Part shown: positions 8,978-18,826 of the stretch, piece after piece
How the letters are laid out: every line of letters starts with the position of its first letter
Numbering within the stretch: position 1 is the stretch's first letter
Source of the DNA: Calidithermus roseus
Lineage (GTDB): Bacteria > Deinococcota > Deinococci > Deinococcales > Thermaceae
Direction of reading: 5' to 3'
NCBI RefSeq assembly: GCF_003574095.1
Contig: NZ_QWLA01000015.1
Location: 1-53,516 of the forward strand
Length of the DNA: 53,516 nt
Position numbers and translations under genes: made by a program
The notes under the pieces: model-generated
Told to the model about the DNA's origin: nothing
The model's input: only the letters and a program-made list of their open reading frames with translations
The model's database searches: none

Positions 8978-9427
8978 ATGAAATTCTGGACGCTTCTGCT
9001 GGCATTGGCAGCAGGGATGGTGCTGGCCAAAGTGGCGGGACTGCCCGACAAGCTCCAGGGGTATCATGGCTGGACACGGGTCAATATCGGCAAGGTCACG
9101 GCAGCCGGGGCCCACCCGGCGGCCAAGGACGTCTACGTCAGCATTGGCCTCGACAGGCTATTGACAGCCGATGGCAAGTACAGAGTGCCCCTCGCCGCTG
9201 GCGTCATTTTCGTCAAGGAGCGCATGGATCCCGACACGCTCATCGTCAGCACCCTTTACGTGATGGAGAAGAAGAGTGCGAGGGAAGGTGATTGGGAGTG
9301 GAGCGTCTTCGAGCGCGAGGGCAATGGCTTCAAAGGCGGTGTCCTCGCCAACCCTGCCATGTGCGTGGGCTGCCACCAGGAGGCCAAGGCCAGCGACTGG
9401 GTGTTCACTCAGGTAGCCAAGCGCTGA
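8978..9427 (+). CDS. Secreted cytochrome P460-family monoheme protein
   Basis: A 149-aa protein with an N-terminal signal peptide (residues 1-17, 'FWTLLLALAAGMVLA'). A single heme-binding CVGCH near residue 130 is followed by 'SDWVF', the pattern at the end of P460-type cytochromes. The GGAGGTG ribosome site is 6 nt from the ATG. P460 proteins can oxidise hydroxylamine or detoxify NO, but the heme-lysine crosslink cannot be assigned by eye. A redox role outside the cytoplasmic membrane is inferred. It converges on a Crp-family regulator across a hairpin. Confidence 0.68.
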   Translation: MKFWTLLLALAAGMVLAKVAGLPDKLQGYHGWTRVNIGKVTAAGAHPAAKDVYVSIGLDRLLTADGKYRVPLAAGVIFVKERMDPDTLIVSTLYVMEKKSAREGDWEWSVFEREGNGFKGGVLANPAMCVGCHQEAKASDWVFTQVAKR

Positions 9428-9441
9428 CTCCCTACCCTCAG

Positions 9442-9469
9442 GCCAGGGGTGTCCGGCGCTGCCCCTGGC
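9442..9469. terminator. Hairpin between P460 and crp-like genes
   Basis: GCCAGGGG and CCCCTGGC form a perfect 8-bp stem around a 12-nt loop, between two convergent genes. No T-run follows on either strand, so termination is only suspected. Confidence 0.4.
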
Positions 9470-10156
9470 TCAATCCTGCCAGGGGGTGATCTCGAGGTAG
9501 CGCTCCAGGGCCTCTCGCTGGAGCCGGTACGAGCCCCTGGTCCCCTCGACGAGCCCTTGCTCACGCAGGAAACCCAGGCTGTGGGTGACGGTCACCCGCG
9601 TGGTCCCGCACACAGCCGCCAGGTCTTCCTGACGCAGCTCGAGGCCCAGCTCCCACCAGCCCTCCCCTATCTCACGCCCAAAGCGAGCGCATAGCCATAG
9701 CAGCGCCTGCCCCAAGCGCTGCAAGACCGGGGCGGTGGAGAGCTCGAGCAGGTCCTCGAGGTGGCTGAGCCGCTCGGACAGGACCTCGGCCAGCCGCAAG
9801 GGCACGTTGGGGAGTTCGCGGGCTACCTGCTCGATGTGGTCGCGGCTGACCGGGCAGATCATCACATCGCCCAGGCAGACCCCATCCGAGTGAAAATGAG
9901 CCGCGGGATCGAGGAAATTGGTGCCCAGCAAATCCCCCTCCCCGGCGATGAAGATGATGCGTTCCTGGCCCCAAGGGGTGAGCCGGGCCAGCTTGATCTG
10001 CCCAAGAATCACAATGATCAGCGCGTCGCAGCGGTCCCCGGCACGAAAGAGATGGTCGCCCCTGCGATAGGTCTTGGGCGGGCAGATCTGACCCAGGCGG
10101 GCGCGCTCATATTCGCTGAGGCGTTCCATGAATCCGGGCTGCTGCAGGTAGTCCAT
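9470..10156 (-). CDS. Crp/Fnr-family transcription regulator
   Basis: A 228-aa regulator. A cyclic-nucleotide-binding-like domain covers residues 10-125 ('YRRGDHLFRAGDRCDAL', 'GQERIIFIAGEGDLLG') and a C-terminal winged helix-turn-helix includes 'LRQEDLAAVCGTTRVTVTHSL'. No Fnr-type N-terminal cysteine cluster is visible; it has isolated cysteines only. The start is probably leaderless, with TACAGT at 10163-10168 ending 6 nt before the ATG. Its ligand and targets are unknown. The neighbouring P460 gene may be a target, but this is a guess. Confidence 0.85.
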   Translation of the reverse strand: MDYLQQPGFMERLSEYERARLGQICPPKTYRRGDHLFRAGDRCDALIIVILGQIKLARLTPWGQERIIFIAGEGDLLGTNFLDPAAHFHSDGVCLGDVMICPVSRDHIEQVARELPNVPLRLAEVLSERLSHLEDLLELSTAPVLQRLGQALLWLCARFGREIGEGWWELGLELRQEDLAAVCGTTRVTVTHSLGFLREQGLVEGTRGSYRLQREALERYLEITPWQD

Positions 10157-10223
10157 GTGTCTACTGTACGCTCAGGCCACCTCGAGCGGACACCCGACGC
10201 AAAAGGAAGCCTAAGGCTACCGA

Positions 10224-10823
10224 TCAGCTCCCGCTGCCGGGCGCTGCAATGGGCTCAGGCCGTGCGTTGCGCAAAGCAGCCAGGATCAGGTTGGCGTACT
10301 GCTCGCTCAGGGCCTCGAGGCCCAGCGGCCCGTCGGGGTGATACCACTGGTAGACCCAGTTCAGCGCCGAGAGCACGAACAGGCTGGCCAGCCTCGCGTC
10401 CTGTTGGGGGAACAGGCCCTGGGCTATACCCGTGGCGATGGTCTCGCGGAAATACGCCTCATAGGCATCGCGCCGCTCCTTGATGCGCCGCTGGTAGTCC
10501 TGGGAGAGAAAGCGCCACTCGTCGAAGAAGACCTTGGCCCTGGGCAACTCGCGCACGATGACCTCGAGGTGGCCCCGCACCAGCGCCCGCAACCGGGCCT
10601 CGGGCTCGAGGTCGCGCGGAACCAATTCGGCCTGGCGCAAGAAGGCATCGGCGGCCTTGTTGACGATCTCGAACAGCAGATCCTCTTTAGAGGCGATGTG
10701 GGCGTAAAGGCTGCCGCCCTGCAAGCCCACCGCCTCGGCCAGGTCGCGCATGGAGGTGGCGTGAAAGCCACGGGTACTGAAGAGCTCCCCAGCCCTATCG
10801 AGAATTTCATTGCGCCGGCTCAT
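10224..10823 (-). CDS. TetR/AcrR-family repressor
   Basis: A 199-aa repressor. The N-terminal helix-turn-helix 'TSMRDLAEAVGLQGGSLYAHIASKEDLL' lies at about 22-50. The C-terminal ligand domain ('YQWYHPDGPLGLEALSEQYANLIL') resembles that of fatty-acid or phenylacetate regulators (FadR, PaaR, KstR2 type), which would fit an acyl-CoA ligand. A 16-bp palindrome overlaps the -10 just upstream and suggests autorepression. No beta-oxidation genes are adjacent, so its regulon lies elsewhere. Confidence 0.85.
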   Translation of the reverse strand: MSRRNEILDRAGELFSTRGFHATSMRDLAEAVGLQGGSLYAHIASKEDLLFEIVNKAADAFLRQAELVPRDLEPEARLRALVRGHLEVIVRELPRAKVFFDEWRFLSQDYQRRIKERRDAYEAYFRETIATGIAQGLFPQQDARLASLFVLSALNWVYQWYHPDGPLGLEALSEQYANLILAALRNARPEPIAAPGSGS

Positions 10824-10828
10824 AGCGA

Positions 10829-10847
10829 ACTAACAGTAGTTAGTATA
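10829..10847 (-). promoter_or_regulatory. TetR operator overlapping a -10 box
   Basis: The palindrome ACTAACAGTAGTTAGT (10829-10844) overlaps the minus-strand -10 TATACT (10842-10847) and covers the likely start of the tetR transcript. No clear -35 is present. Confidence 0.55.
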
Positions 10848-10892
10848 CCCGCACTCCCGTACAGCCGGGGTACCCTACCCACCATAAAACGC

Positions 10893-10921
10893 TTGACGCT
10901 GCGGCTGGCCCTGCATACAAT
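10893..10921 (+). promoter_or_regulatory. tRNA operon promoter
   Basis: TTGACG (10893-10898) and TACAAT (10916-10921) are 17 bp apart, a near-consensus sigma-A promoter about 40 nt before tRNA-His. Confidence 0.75.
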
Positions 10922-10966
10922 GACGGTTGCTGTTTTGTGGCCTTGAGGGGTCCAAATCGCAGTGTG

Positions 10967-11043
10967 GTGAGTGTAGCTCAGCCGGTTAGAGCACCGGTCT
11001 GTGGAACCGGGGGTCGTGGGTTCAAGTCCCATCACTCACCCCA
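10967..11043 (+). tRNA. tRNA-His (GTG)
   Basis: A complete cloverleaf. The acceptor stem GTGAGTG/CACTCAC has the histidine-specific G-1 at 10966 opposite C73 at 11040. The anticodon GTG is at 11001-11003 in loop CTGTGGA. The T-arm is TTCAAGT and CCA is encoded at 11041-11043. Confidence 0.96.
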
Positions 11044-11056
11044 AAAATCCCGGCGA

Positions 11057-11082
11057 GATACCACCCCTTGCGGGGTGGTATC
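11057..11082 (+). other. Strong hairpin between the two tRNA genes
   Basis: GATACCACCCC and GGGGTGGTATC form a perfect 11-bp stem with a TTGC loop. No T-run follows, so it may guide tRNA processing or pause transcription rather than terminate it. Confidence 0.5.
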
Positions 11083-11114
11083 CTGTCCATGGGACAAACC
11101 ATGCCCACAACCGT

Positions 11115-11200
11115 GCGAGGATGGCGGAATTTGGTAGACGCGCTGGACTTAGGATCCAGTACCGCAAGGTGTGCGGGTTCAAGTCCCGCTCCTCGCACCA
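11115..11200 (+). tRNA. tRNA-Leu (TAG)
   Basis: A class II tRNA of 86 nt with acceptor GCGAGGA/TCCTCGC, a long variable arm, anticodon TAG at 11150-11152 in loop CTTAGGA, T-loop TTCAAGT and an encoded CCA. It probably shares the tRNA-His promoter. Confidence 0.96.
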
Positions 11201-11241
11201 CAGCCAACCGTAACCTTACCCCATAAAGCAGCATCCAAAGC

Positions 11242-11323
11242 TAGGCAAAGAGCCCGGCAGCAGGTAAACTGGTGGCTTGGTGACGCCAGACAAGCGAGGT
11301 CTGGCCGCGCGCCAGGCTGGCGC
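11242..11323 (+). promoter_or_regulatory. tig promoter and structured 5' leader
   Basis: TAGGCA (11242-11247) and TAAACT (11265-11270) are 17 bp apart. The leader then carries two adjacent hairpins: GCCAGAC/GTCTGGC (11285-11305) and GCGCCA/TGGCGC (11309-11323). AGAGGTG and the GTG start of tig follow. Confidence 0.4.
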
Positions 11324-11340
11324 ATACAAGAGGTGTCAAA

Positions 11341-12555
11341 GTGGCAGAGATTCTCGAGCGCAATGGCTTCATGGTCAAAATGAAGGTCGAAGTCCCGGCT
11401 GGCGATGTGCAAAAGGTCTACGAGGCGGTAGTGCGGGAATACGCGGGCAGATACCGCTTCCCCGGTTTCCGCCCCGGCAAGGCCCCGGCCAAGGTCGTCG
11501 AGGCCCGGCTGGGCCGCGAGGCGCTGCTGGAAGAAACCAAGGAGCGCCTGCGGGACGACTTCTTCCCCAAGGCCGTGCGGGAACTCGAGCTCACCCCCGT
11601 AGGCGCACGCCTGCTGGAGGAGGAGCTCAAAGAGGGAGCCCCTTACACCTTCGTGCTCGAGGTGGAGAACTACCCCGAAGCCAAGCTGCCCGACTGGACC
11701 ACCTTCAGCCTCGAGGCCCAGAAGCCCGAGGTCACCGAGGAGATGGTCGCCAAGGCCCTCGACGAGCTGCGCCAGCGCTACGGTGAGTTGGTCACCGTCG
11801 AGCGCCCCATCGAAGCCCATGACCAGGTCTTTATCGAAACCGAGGACGGCAGCCGCTTCCCCGTGAGCATGGAAAACGCCCTCGAGCACGTGCGTGAGGC
11901 CCTCATGGGTCACAGCGCCGGCGAAGAGGTGATGGTGCCGGTCAAGGACGGCGATAAAGTGGTGCGCGAGATCAAGACCAAGATCACCGAGGTCAAGACC
12001 CTGCAACTGCCTGAACTCGACGACGAGTTCGCCAAGACCGTGGGCGAGGACGACCTGGCCACCCTCACCGCCAAGGTGCGCGAGAGCCTGCAAGCGCAGG
12101 CCGACCGCGAAGCCCGCAACCAGAAGGCCAACGAGTTCGTGGACAAGTTGGCCGAGGGCATGGAAGTGGAGATCCCGCCCACCATGCTCTCGCGGGAGGA
12201 GCAGCACCTGCTGCAACACCTCGCCCAAGAGCTCCAAGCCCAGAAGCTTGACCTTGGCACCTACCTGCAAGACCTCGAGAAGCAGGGCAAGCTCGAGGAG
12301 TTCAAGGCCAAGCTCCGCAGCGACGCCACGCGCTCGATTCGCCGCGCACTGGCCAAGGAAAAGCTAGCCGAGGACTTAGGCACGGTGTTCACCGACGAGG
12401 AGTGGGCGAGCTATGTCGTCGAGCTGGCGCGCGCCTATCGCACCAACCCCAATGCCCTTCAGCAGGAGCTGGGCGAGGAAACCCTGGCTCGCCTGCGCAT
12501 CCAGCGCCTGCACGACAAGGCCGTGATGGAAGCGCTCGAGCGCATCGGAGCCTGA
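11341..12555 (+). CDS. tig: Trigger factor, ribosome-associated chaperone
   Basis: A 404-aa chaperone that binds nascent chains at the ribosome exit tunnel. The N-terminal ribosome-binding domain has the signature 'GFRPGKAP' at about 42-49. A shortened middle PPIase-like region ('[30 protein letters not shown]') and a long helical C-terminal chaperone domain follow. The start is GTG at 11341, behind AGAGGTG. It is followed by a terminator and then clpP-clpX, the usual tig-clpP-clpX order. The PPIase segment looks reduced compared with E. coli, as expected for this phylum. Confidence 0.94.
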   Translation: MAEILERNGFMVKMKVEVPAGDVQKVYEAVVREYAGRYRFPGFRPGKAPAKVVEARLGREALLEETKERLRDDFFPKAVRELELTPVGARLLEEELKEGAPYTFVLEVENYPEAKLPDWTTFSLEAQKPEVTEEMVAKALDELRQRYGELVTVERPIEAHDQVFIETEDGSRFPVSMENALEHVREALMGHSAGEEVMVPVKDGDKVVREIKTKITEVKTLQLPELDDEFAKTVGEDDLATLTAKVRESLQAQADREARNQKANEFVDKLAEGMEVEIPPTMLSREEQHLLQHLAQELQAQKLDLGTYLQDLEKQGKLEEFKAKLRSDATRSIRRALAKEKLAEDLGTVFTDEEWASYVVELARAYRTNPNALQQELGEETLARLRIQRLHDKAVMEALERIGA

Positions 12556-12572
12556 AACCGGCCTCAGGCCGC

Positions 12573-12600
12573 AAAGCCGGGAGTTATCCCGGCTTTTTGT
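12573..12600 (+). terminator. Intrinsic terminator after tig
   Basis: AAAGCCGGGA and TCCCGGCTTT form a 10-bp stem with a GTTA loop, followed by TTG and a short T run. Confidence 0.85.
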
Positions 12601-12680
12601 TTGCCGAAAAACGACGTTCAAGCGAAAAAAGTGCTCCAGTGTCCCCTCAAAGGTCATGCGCCCATTACAATAGGGCCGGT

Positions 12681-13257
12681 ATGGTAGTCCCTTACGTCAT
12701 CGAACAAACCGCGCGGGGCGAACGCGTTTACGACATCTACTCCCGTCTGCTCAAGGACCGCATCATCTTCCTGGGCACCCCCATCGACGCTCAGGTCGCC
12801 AACGTCGTCATCGCGCAGATGCTCTTCCTCGACGCACAGAACCCCTCTCAGGAGATCAAGCTCTACATCAACTCTCCGGGCGGCGAGGTGACGGCGGGGC
12901 TGGCACTGTACGACACCATGCAGTTCGTCAAGGCGCCGGTGTCTACCATCTGCTTGGGTATGGCCGCCTCCTTTGGTGCGGTGCTGCTGGCCGCGGGGAC
13001 TCCCGGTCGCCGCTTCGCCCTGCCCCACGCTAAGGTGATGATTCATCAGCCCTGGGTGTCCGGCGGCATCGGCGGGCAAGCCAGCGACATCGCCATCTAC
13101 GCCGAGCAGATCCTCAAGAACAAGCAGCTCATCAACAACATCCTGGCCAAACACACCAAACAGCCTGCCGAGAAGATCGAGCGCGACACCGATCGGGACT
13201 TCTGGATGACCGCGACCGAGGCACAGCTTTACGGCCTGGTGGATCAGGTGGTGGCCA

Positions 13258-13271
<14 letters not shown>
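12681..13271 (+). CDS. clpP: ClpP, ATP-dependent Clp protease proteolytic subunit
   Basis: A 196-aa serine protease subunit that forms the tetradecameric barrel fed by ClpX. The triad Ser97 ('GMAASFGA'), His122 ('MIHQPW') and Asp171 ('RDTDRDFW') matches the mature E. coli numbering. The ATG at 12681 is chosen because the protein then begins as ClpP normally does ('[19 protein letters not shown]'). The upstream open frame overlaps tig and its terminator and is not coding. A TACAAT -10 (12666-12671) ends 9 nt before the ATG, so the leader is only a few bases. Its end overlaps clpX by 14 nt. Confidence 0.95.
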
Positions 13272-14454
<1,183 letters not shown>

Positions 14455-14475
14455 GAACCCGCCAAACAGTTTAGT

Positions 14476-14500
14476 AGGGGCGAACCTGGTTCGCCCCTTT
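14476..14500. terminator. Terminator after clpX
   Basis: GGGGCGAAC and GTTCGCCCC form a 9-bp stem with a 3-nt loop, followed by TTT. It sits between convergent clpX and the DsbA-like gene. Confidence 0.75.
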
Positions 14501-14536
14501 CCCTGCTGGCGTTTGGCTGGCGACTATCGACGACCC

Positions 14537-15268
14537 CTATTGAGAGCTGCTAGTGGGGCGGTTGCGCTCGGGAATGGTGGGGGTTTTACCCTCAAGAGCT
14601 TCGTCCAGGGCCTTTTTCCAGTCGTCGTAGGTCATCGTGCCGCTGACCTGGGTTGCGTTGATGAAAAATGCCGGCGTGCCCGACAGCCTGAGCTTATCGG
14701 CCAGCGCTCGGTCGGCCAGCACACCGGCGCGCTTTTGCCCGCTGTTCAGGCAGTTCTCGAAGCCGGCAGGGGCCAGGCCAATCTGGCCTGCCAGGTCCAC
14801 AAAATAGCGCGTCAGCGAGGGCTCGGGCAGCCCACCCCACTGCTCTTGGGCCCTGAACAGCGCCTCGTGATAGGTCACGTACTTGTCGATGGTGGCATCG
14901 GCAGCGCAGGCCGCCGCCTCTCCGGCCCTGACCACGGGCGGTTGGGGGTTGTTGGGCGCGCCGAAGGGGAAGTCGCGGAAGACGTAGCGCACTTTGCCGG
15001 TGTCGATGTAATCCCGCCGGATCAGCGGGAAGACCTCGAGCACGTGGTCGCGGCAGTGGGGACAGAGGTAGTTGGAGAAATCCACTACCGTGACCTTGGC
15101 TTCAGCGGAACCGAGGATGAAGCGGGCCCCCGTGACCAACTCCACCGGGTCAACGCTGGCTGCCGTCGCACCGACAGCCCCGCCCGAGCGCGAGCGCAGA
15201 GCCCCGAAAAGGCCGATGGCGAGCAATACCGCGACCGCTGCGACAATGATGAAGAGTGTCCTTTGCAT
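14537..15268 (-). CDS. DsbA-family thiol:disulfide protein, membrane-anchored
   Basis: A 243-aa protein with an N-terminal membrane anchor (residues 4-24) and an extracytoplasmic thioredoxin fold. The redox motif CPHC is at 69-72 and the cis-proline segment 'GTPAFFI' is near residue 200. It resembles BdbD/DsbA-type proteins that oxidise or isomerise cysteines in exported proteins. The Pro/Ser-rich tail ends at a stop 80 nt from the clpX terminator. It could assist cytochrome biogenesis, but nothing adjacent shows this. Confidence 0.83.
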   Translation of the reverse strand: MQRTLFIIVAAVAVLLAIGLFGALRSRSGGAVGATAASVDPVELVTGARFILGSAEAKVTVVDFSNYLCPHCRDHVLEVFPLIRRDYIDTGKVRYVFRDFPFGAPNNPQPPVVRAGEAAACAADATIDKYVTYHEALFRAQEQWGGLPEPSLTRYFVDLAGQIGLAPAGFENCLNSGQKRAGVLADRALADKLRLSGTPAFFINATQVSGTMTYDDWKKALDEALEGKTPTIPERNRPTSSSQ

Positions 15269-15309
15269 ACCTAATCAGTCTACTCACTGCAAGGTGAGAC
15301 TTGTCCCGC

Positions 15310-16278
<969 letters not shown>

Positions 16279-16285
16279 CTATCTG

Positions 16286-16376
16286 AGTCCTACGTCTTAC
16301 GCAGAAAGTCGAAGATCCTGAAGAAGCGGAGGGCGGGGGCTCTTAGACGCCAGGTCTACGACGCATAGCGTACGAA
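16286..16376 (+). repeat. Dispersed short-word repeat region between speD and speE
   Basis: Contains CCTACGTCTTACGC, TCTACGACGC and GCGTACG words related to other gaps in the window. No gene is visible here. Confidence 0.45.
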
Positions 16377-16378
16377 TT

Positions 16379-16780
16379 TCATTGCGGTTTCATCGCCCGG
16401 CGACGAATATCGTGCCCCTCGGCCGTGCGCCACAGCCGGAAAGCCGACTCCTCACGCGCGCCGAAAGCCCGCGCCAGACCACGCAGCACGCTATCGGGCT
16501 CGGCGTCGGGCTGATAGAAGTACAGGTCCAGCGCCGCCGAGGCATCGTCCTCGGGCCAGGTATGGATCATCACCGCACCCACCGGGCTGACCACGGCTGC
16601 CGAGAGCCCCTGGGGGTAAAACTTGTACACCACGCTCTGCACGCTGGACACCGGCGCACCCAGCTTGATCACCGCGTCCTTGAGCGCGCTTTCGACCAGA
16701 CGCGGATTTTCCAGCACCTCGAGGTTGCAGCCGTAGATCTCGGCTACCCAGCGGCCACCCGAAACAGCCATGTCTGCCAC
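16379..16780 (-). CDS. S-adenosylmethionine decarboxylase-like protein lacking the pyruvoyl serine
   Basis: A 133-aa homologue of SpeD with 'AEIYGCN', 'YKFYPQGLSAAVVS' and 'MIHTWPE' in the usual order. In standard SpeD the self-cleavage site is Glu-Ser, four to five residues before IHTWPE, in 'AESHLS'. Here that stretch reads 'PVGAVM', so the serine that becomes the pyruvoyl cofactor is Gly. The later 'DVFTCG' cysteine region reads 'DLYFYQ'. It therefore cannot form the cofactor in the known way. A structural or activating partner of a true SpeD encoded elsewhere is possible. Start is GTG 16780 or ATG 16771. Confidence 0.78.
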   Translation of the reverse strand: MADMAVSGGRWVAEIYGCNLEVLENPRLVESALKDAVIKLGAPVSSVQSVVYKFYPQGLSAAVVSPVGAVMIHTWPEDDASAALDLYFYQPDAEPDSVLRGLARAFGAREESAFRLWRTAEGHDIRRRAMKPQ

Positions 16781-16854
16781 GAGGGATTATTAAGTCACCC
16801 CGCGCCGGGCTTGTCAAATGACATCGGCGGCAGCGGGTTGCTGCAGAGCGAAGG

Positions 16855-17376
16855 CTACGCTTTGAGGCTGCCGGACCCACGTCTGCGCAAGCCTATGAGC
16901 AAGATCACCAGGGCGACGCTGCTCAGCGCCATCAAGACGCTCAGGGGATCGAGCGGCGCAGGCTCACCCCACAGCACACCCAGGCTGCTGGGCAGGGGCA
17001 AGCCGGTCAGGCGAGTCAGCAGGAACAGCATCAGGAGGATGGAGTTCAGACCGATCCCAGCTGTATACAGGCTCCGCTCGAGCGGCTCGAGCTGTGAGGC
17101 GCTTCCTCCCGGAAGCTCGGGTTGCCCCCGTGCGCCAGGGATGTTGAGCAGCACCAGCCACAAAAAGGCGTAGGCCACCTGCAGGGCCAACCCCCCGATA
17201 AGCAGTTGGGAATACCAGACCTGAGCCGAAAACACGTCCAGGTAGCCCCCGCTCAGGGCTCCACACCACCCGCCGCCCAGGGGGGTGCGCACCCAACCCA
17301 GCAGTTGCAGGCCGAAGGGCAAGAGGGAAAACCCTACCACGGCAAATTGGGCTACTGGCCTCCCAGCTATCGCCAT
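16855..17376 (-). CDS. Hypothetical membrane protein, 173 aa
   Basis: I do not recognise the family. Four hydrophobic segments are seen at about residues 9-27, 57-80, 106-126 and 142-163, with a Pro/Gly/Ser-rich loop between the second and third. A short Arg/Lys-rich tail suggests an internal C-terminus. It lies between speD and the nitrilase gene on the same strand, 48 nt after the latter. No catalytic motif is visible. Confidence 0.6.
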   Translation of the reverse strand: MAIAGRPVAQFAVVGFSLLPFGLQLLGWVRTPLGGGWCGALSGGYLDVFSAQVWYSQLLIGGLALQVAYAFLWLVLLNIPGARGQPELPGGSASQLEPLERSLYTAGIGLNSILLMLFLLTRLTGLPLPSSLGVLWGEPAPLDPLSVLMALSSVALVILLIGLRRRGSGSLKA

Positions 17377-17424
17377 TCCTCGATTGTGCCGTCTGGGTGG
17401 CCGCTTGAGAAGGGACGTTTTTCC

Positions 17425-18369
17425 TCAAGGCAGCTCCACCCGGCTGCGCACGATGGCGTCGCCGGTAGGCAGGTCGGCCAGGGCCAGGACCTGCCCCGCC
17501 GCGTAGATCCCGCTGCGGCCCTCGAAGCGCAGGTTGTAGAGGTTGCCGTTCAGCATGGGATTGATGCCGTAGCGCAGGTTTTCCCGGCCCTCCAGCTTTC
17601 TGGCCAGACCCTCGCGCAGCCAGACCTGGCCCTCGAGCTGCGCAGGGTCGGCGCTCCAGGGGCCTTCCCAGCGAGCTGCGTTGGCCGAGGGCTGAACCAC
17701 CAGCCAGGCCCCTGCAGCGTCACAGCGCTCGATCAGGTGCTCGTGAAAGGCGTCCAGACAGATCAGGTTGGCGATGCGGCCCAGTCGGGTCTGAAGCACC
17801 TGGGCACCCCAGTCTCCCCCCTGCAGAAAGCTCTGCCGCTCGTCCTTGGTGAGGTTGATCTTGGGGACTCGAGCCAGCAGCGTGCCCTGGGGGCTGAAGA
17901 CCAGGCTAAGGTTGTAAACACCCCGGCCTTTGCGGTGGTATCCACGGGCCGGTTCCCAATCTACGAGGGGACTGAACAGCGACCCCGCGACCATATAGGC
18001 ACCGCTCCGGCGCGCCGCCTGGGCAAAGGTTCTCTCCCACAGCGGCCACACCTCCAGCGCCCGCAGGTGGAAGAGCGCCGAGGGCGAAGGGGTGGCCGTT
18101 CCCAGAGCTTCCCGCCAGCGCAGGCGCAGCAGTCTCAGCCCCGCCTCGAGCGCGCTACCCGAGCGCACGACTTGCTCGGGGGTCTCGAGCCAAAACACCA
18201 GCGGCAAGGCAAAAGCCTCGGGAAAGGCGATGATGCGGGGCTCACCCTCGGGCAAACCCTCCACCGCCCTCGAGCACAGCTCTAAAACCCGTGTTTCGAA
18301 GGCCCCCCGCTCGCGGTAGTGCTCGAGGTGCAGCTCGCTCTGAACGGCGATCAGATGGACGCTCTTCAC
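17425..18369 (-). CDS. Nitrilase-superfamily carbon-nitrogen hydrolase
   Basis: A 314-aa protein of the carbon-nitrogen hydrolase superfamily, which hydrolyses amides or nitriles through a Glu-Lys-Cys triad. Candidates are Glu51 ('AFPEAF'), the Lys in 'RVPKINLT' and the Cys in 'LICLDAFHE'. It resembles the uncharacterised branch that takes larger amides. The start overlaps the rhodanese gene by 4 nt (ATGA), so the two are cotranslated. Substrate unknown. Confidence 0.82.
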   Translation of the reverse strand: MKSVHLIAVQSELHLEHYRERGAFETRVLELCSRAVEGLPEGEPRIIAFPEAFALPLVFWLETPEQVVRSGSALEAGLRLLRLRWREALGTATPSPSALFHLRALEVWPLWERTFAQAARRSGAYMVAGSLFSPLVDWEPARGYHRKGRGVYNLSLVFSPQGTLLARVPKINLTKDERQSFLQGGDWGAQVLQTRLGRIANLICLDAFHEHLIERCDAAGAWLVVQPSANAARWEGPWSADPAQLEGQVWLREGLARKLEGRENLRYGINPMLNGNLYNLRFEGRSGIYAAGQVLALADLPTGDAIVRSRVELP

Positions 18370-18710
18370 AGCGTGGAGGGGTCTTTGGGCGTGGCGTCCA
18401 CGGGAAGGCCCTGCTCACCCCAAGCCAGAATGCCTCCAGCCAGGTTCACCACTTCGCGGTAGCCCTGCGCCAGCAGGAAAGCGGTGGTCTGGGCACTGCG
18501 CCTGCCGCTGCGGCACTGCATGACCACGGGCACTTCCTTAGGAATCTCCACGAAGCGGGTGGCGAACTCCGAAAGGGGAATCAGCCTGGCACCGGGGATG
18601 CGGGACTGAGCGTATTCGCTGCGCTCGCGCACGTCGATCAGCACAGCACCGCGCTCGATCATCTCCTGGGCCTCCTGAGGGCCGACCTCGGGCACTTGAA
18701 CCTCGTTCAT
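18366..18710 (-). CDS. Rhodanese-like domain protein
   Basis: A 114-aa single rhodanese domain with 'LIDVRERSEYAQSRIPGA' and the active-site loop 'CRSGRRS', whose cysteine would carry a persulfide. It resembles GlpE/PspE-type sulfurtransferases and is cytoplasmic, as no signal is seen. TATACT (18717-18722) ends 6 nt before the ATG, so the mRNA is probably leaderless. It is translationally coupled to the downstream nitrilase-family gene. Confidence 0.85.
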   Translation of the reverse strand: MNEVQVPEVGPQEAQEMIERGAVLIDVRERSEYAQSRIPGARLIPLSEFATRFVEIPKEVPVVMQCRSGRRSAQTTAFLLAQGYREVVNLAGGILAWGEQGLPVDATPKDPSTL

Positions 18711-18826
18711 GGCCCGAGTATAGGGGCAAACCCTGCTGCGGGGGGGTGAAGGGGTTTGCAGTTGTTCACAGCCGGATGTTACTTTGGCTACTTCCGTCCT
18801 GGGGCTTTGGGCTTAGATTGGGGGCG

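Noticed and set aside
12402-12680. N-terminal extension of clpP
   Set aside because: The extension overlaps tig and its terminator and is not ClpP-like; ATG 12681 gives the normal protein.
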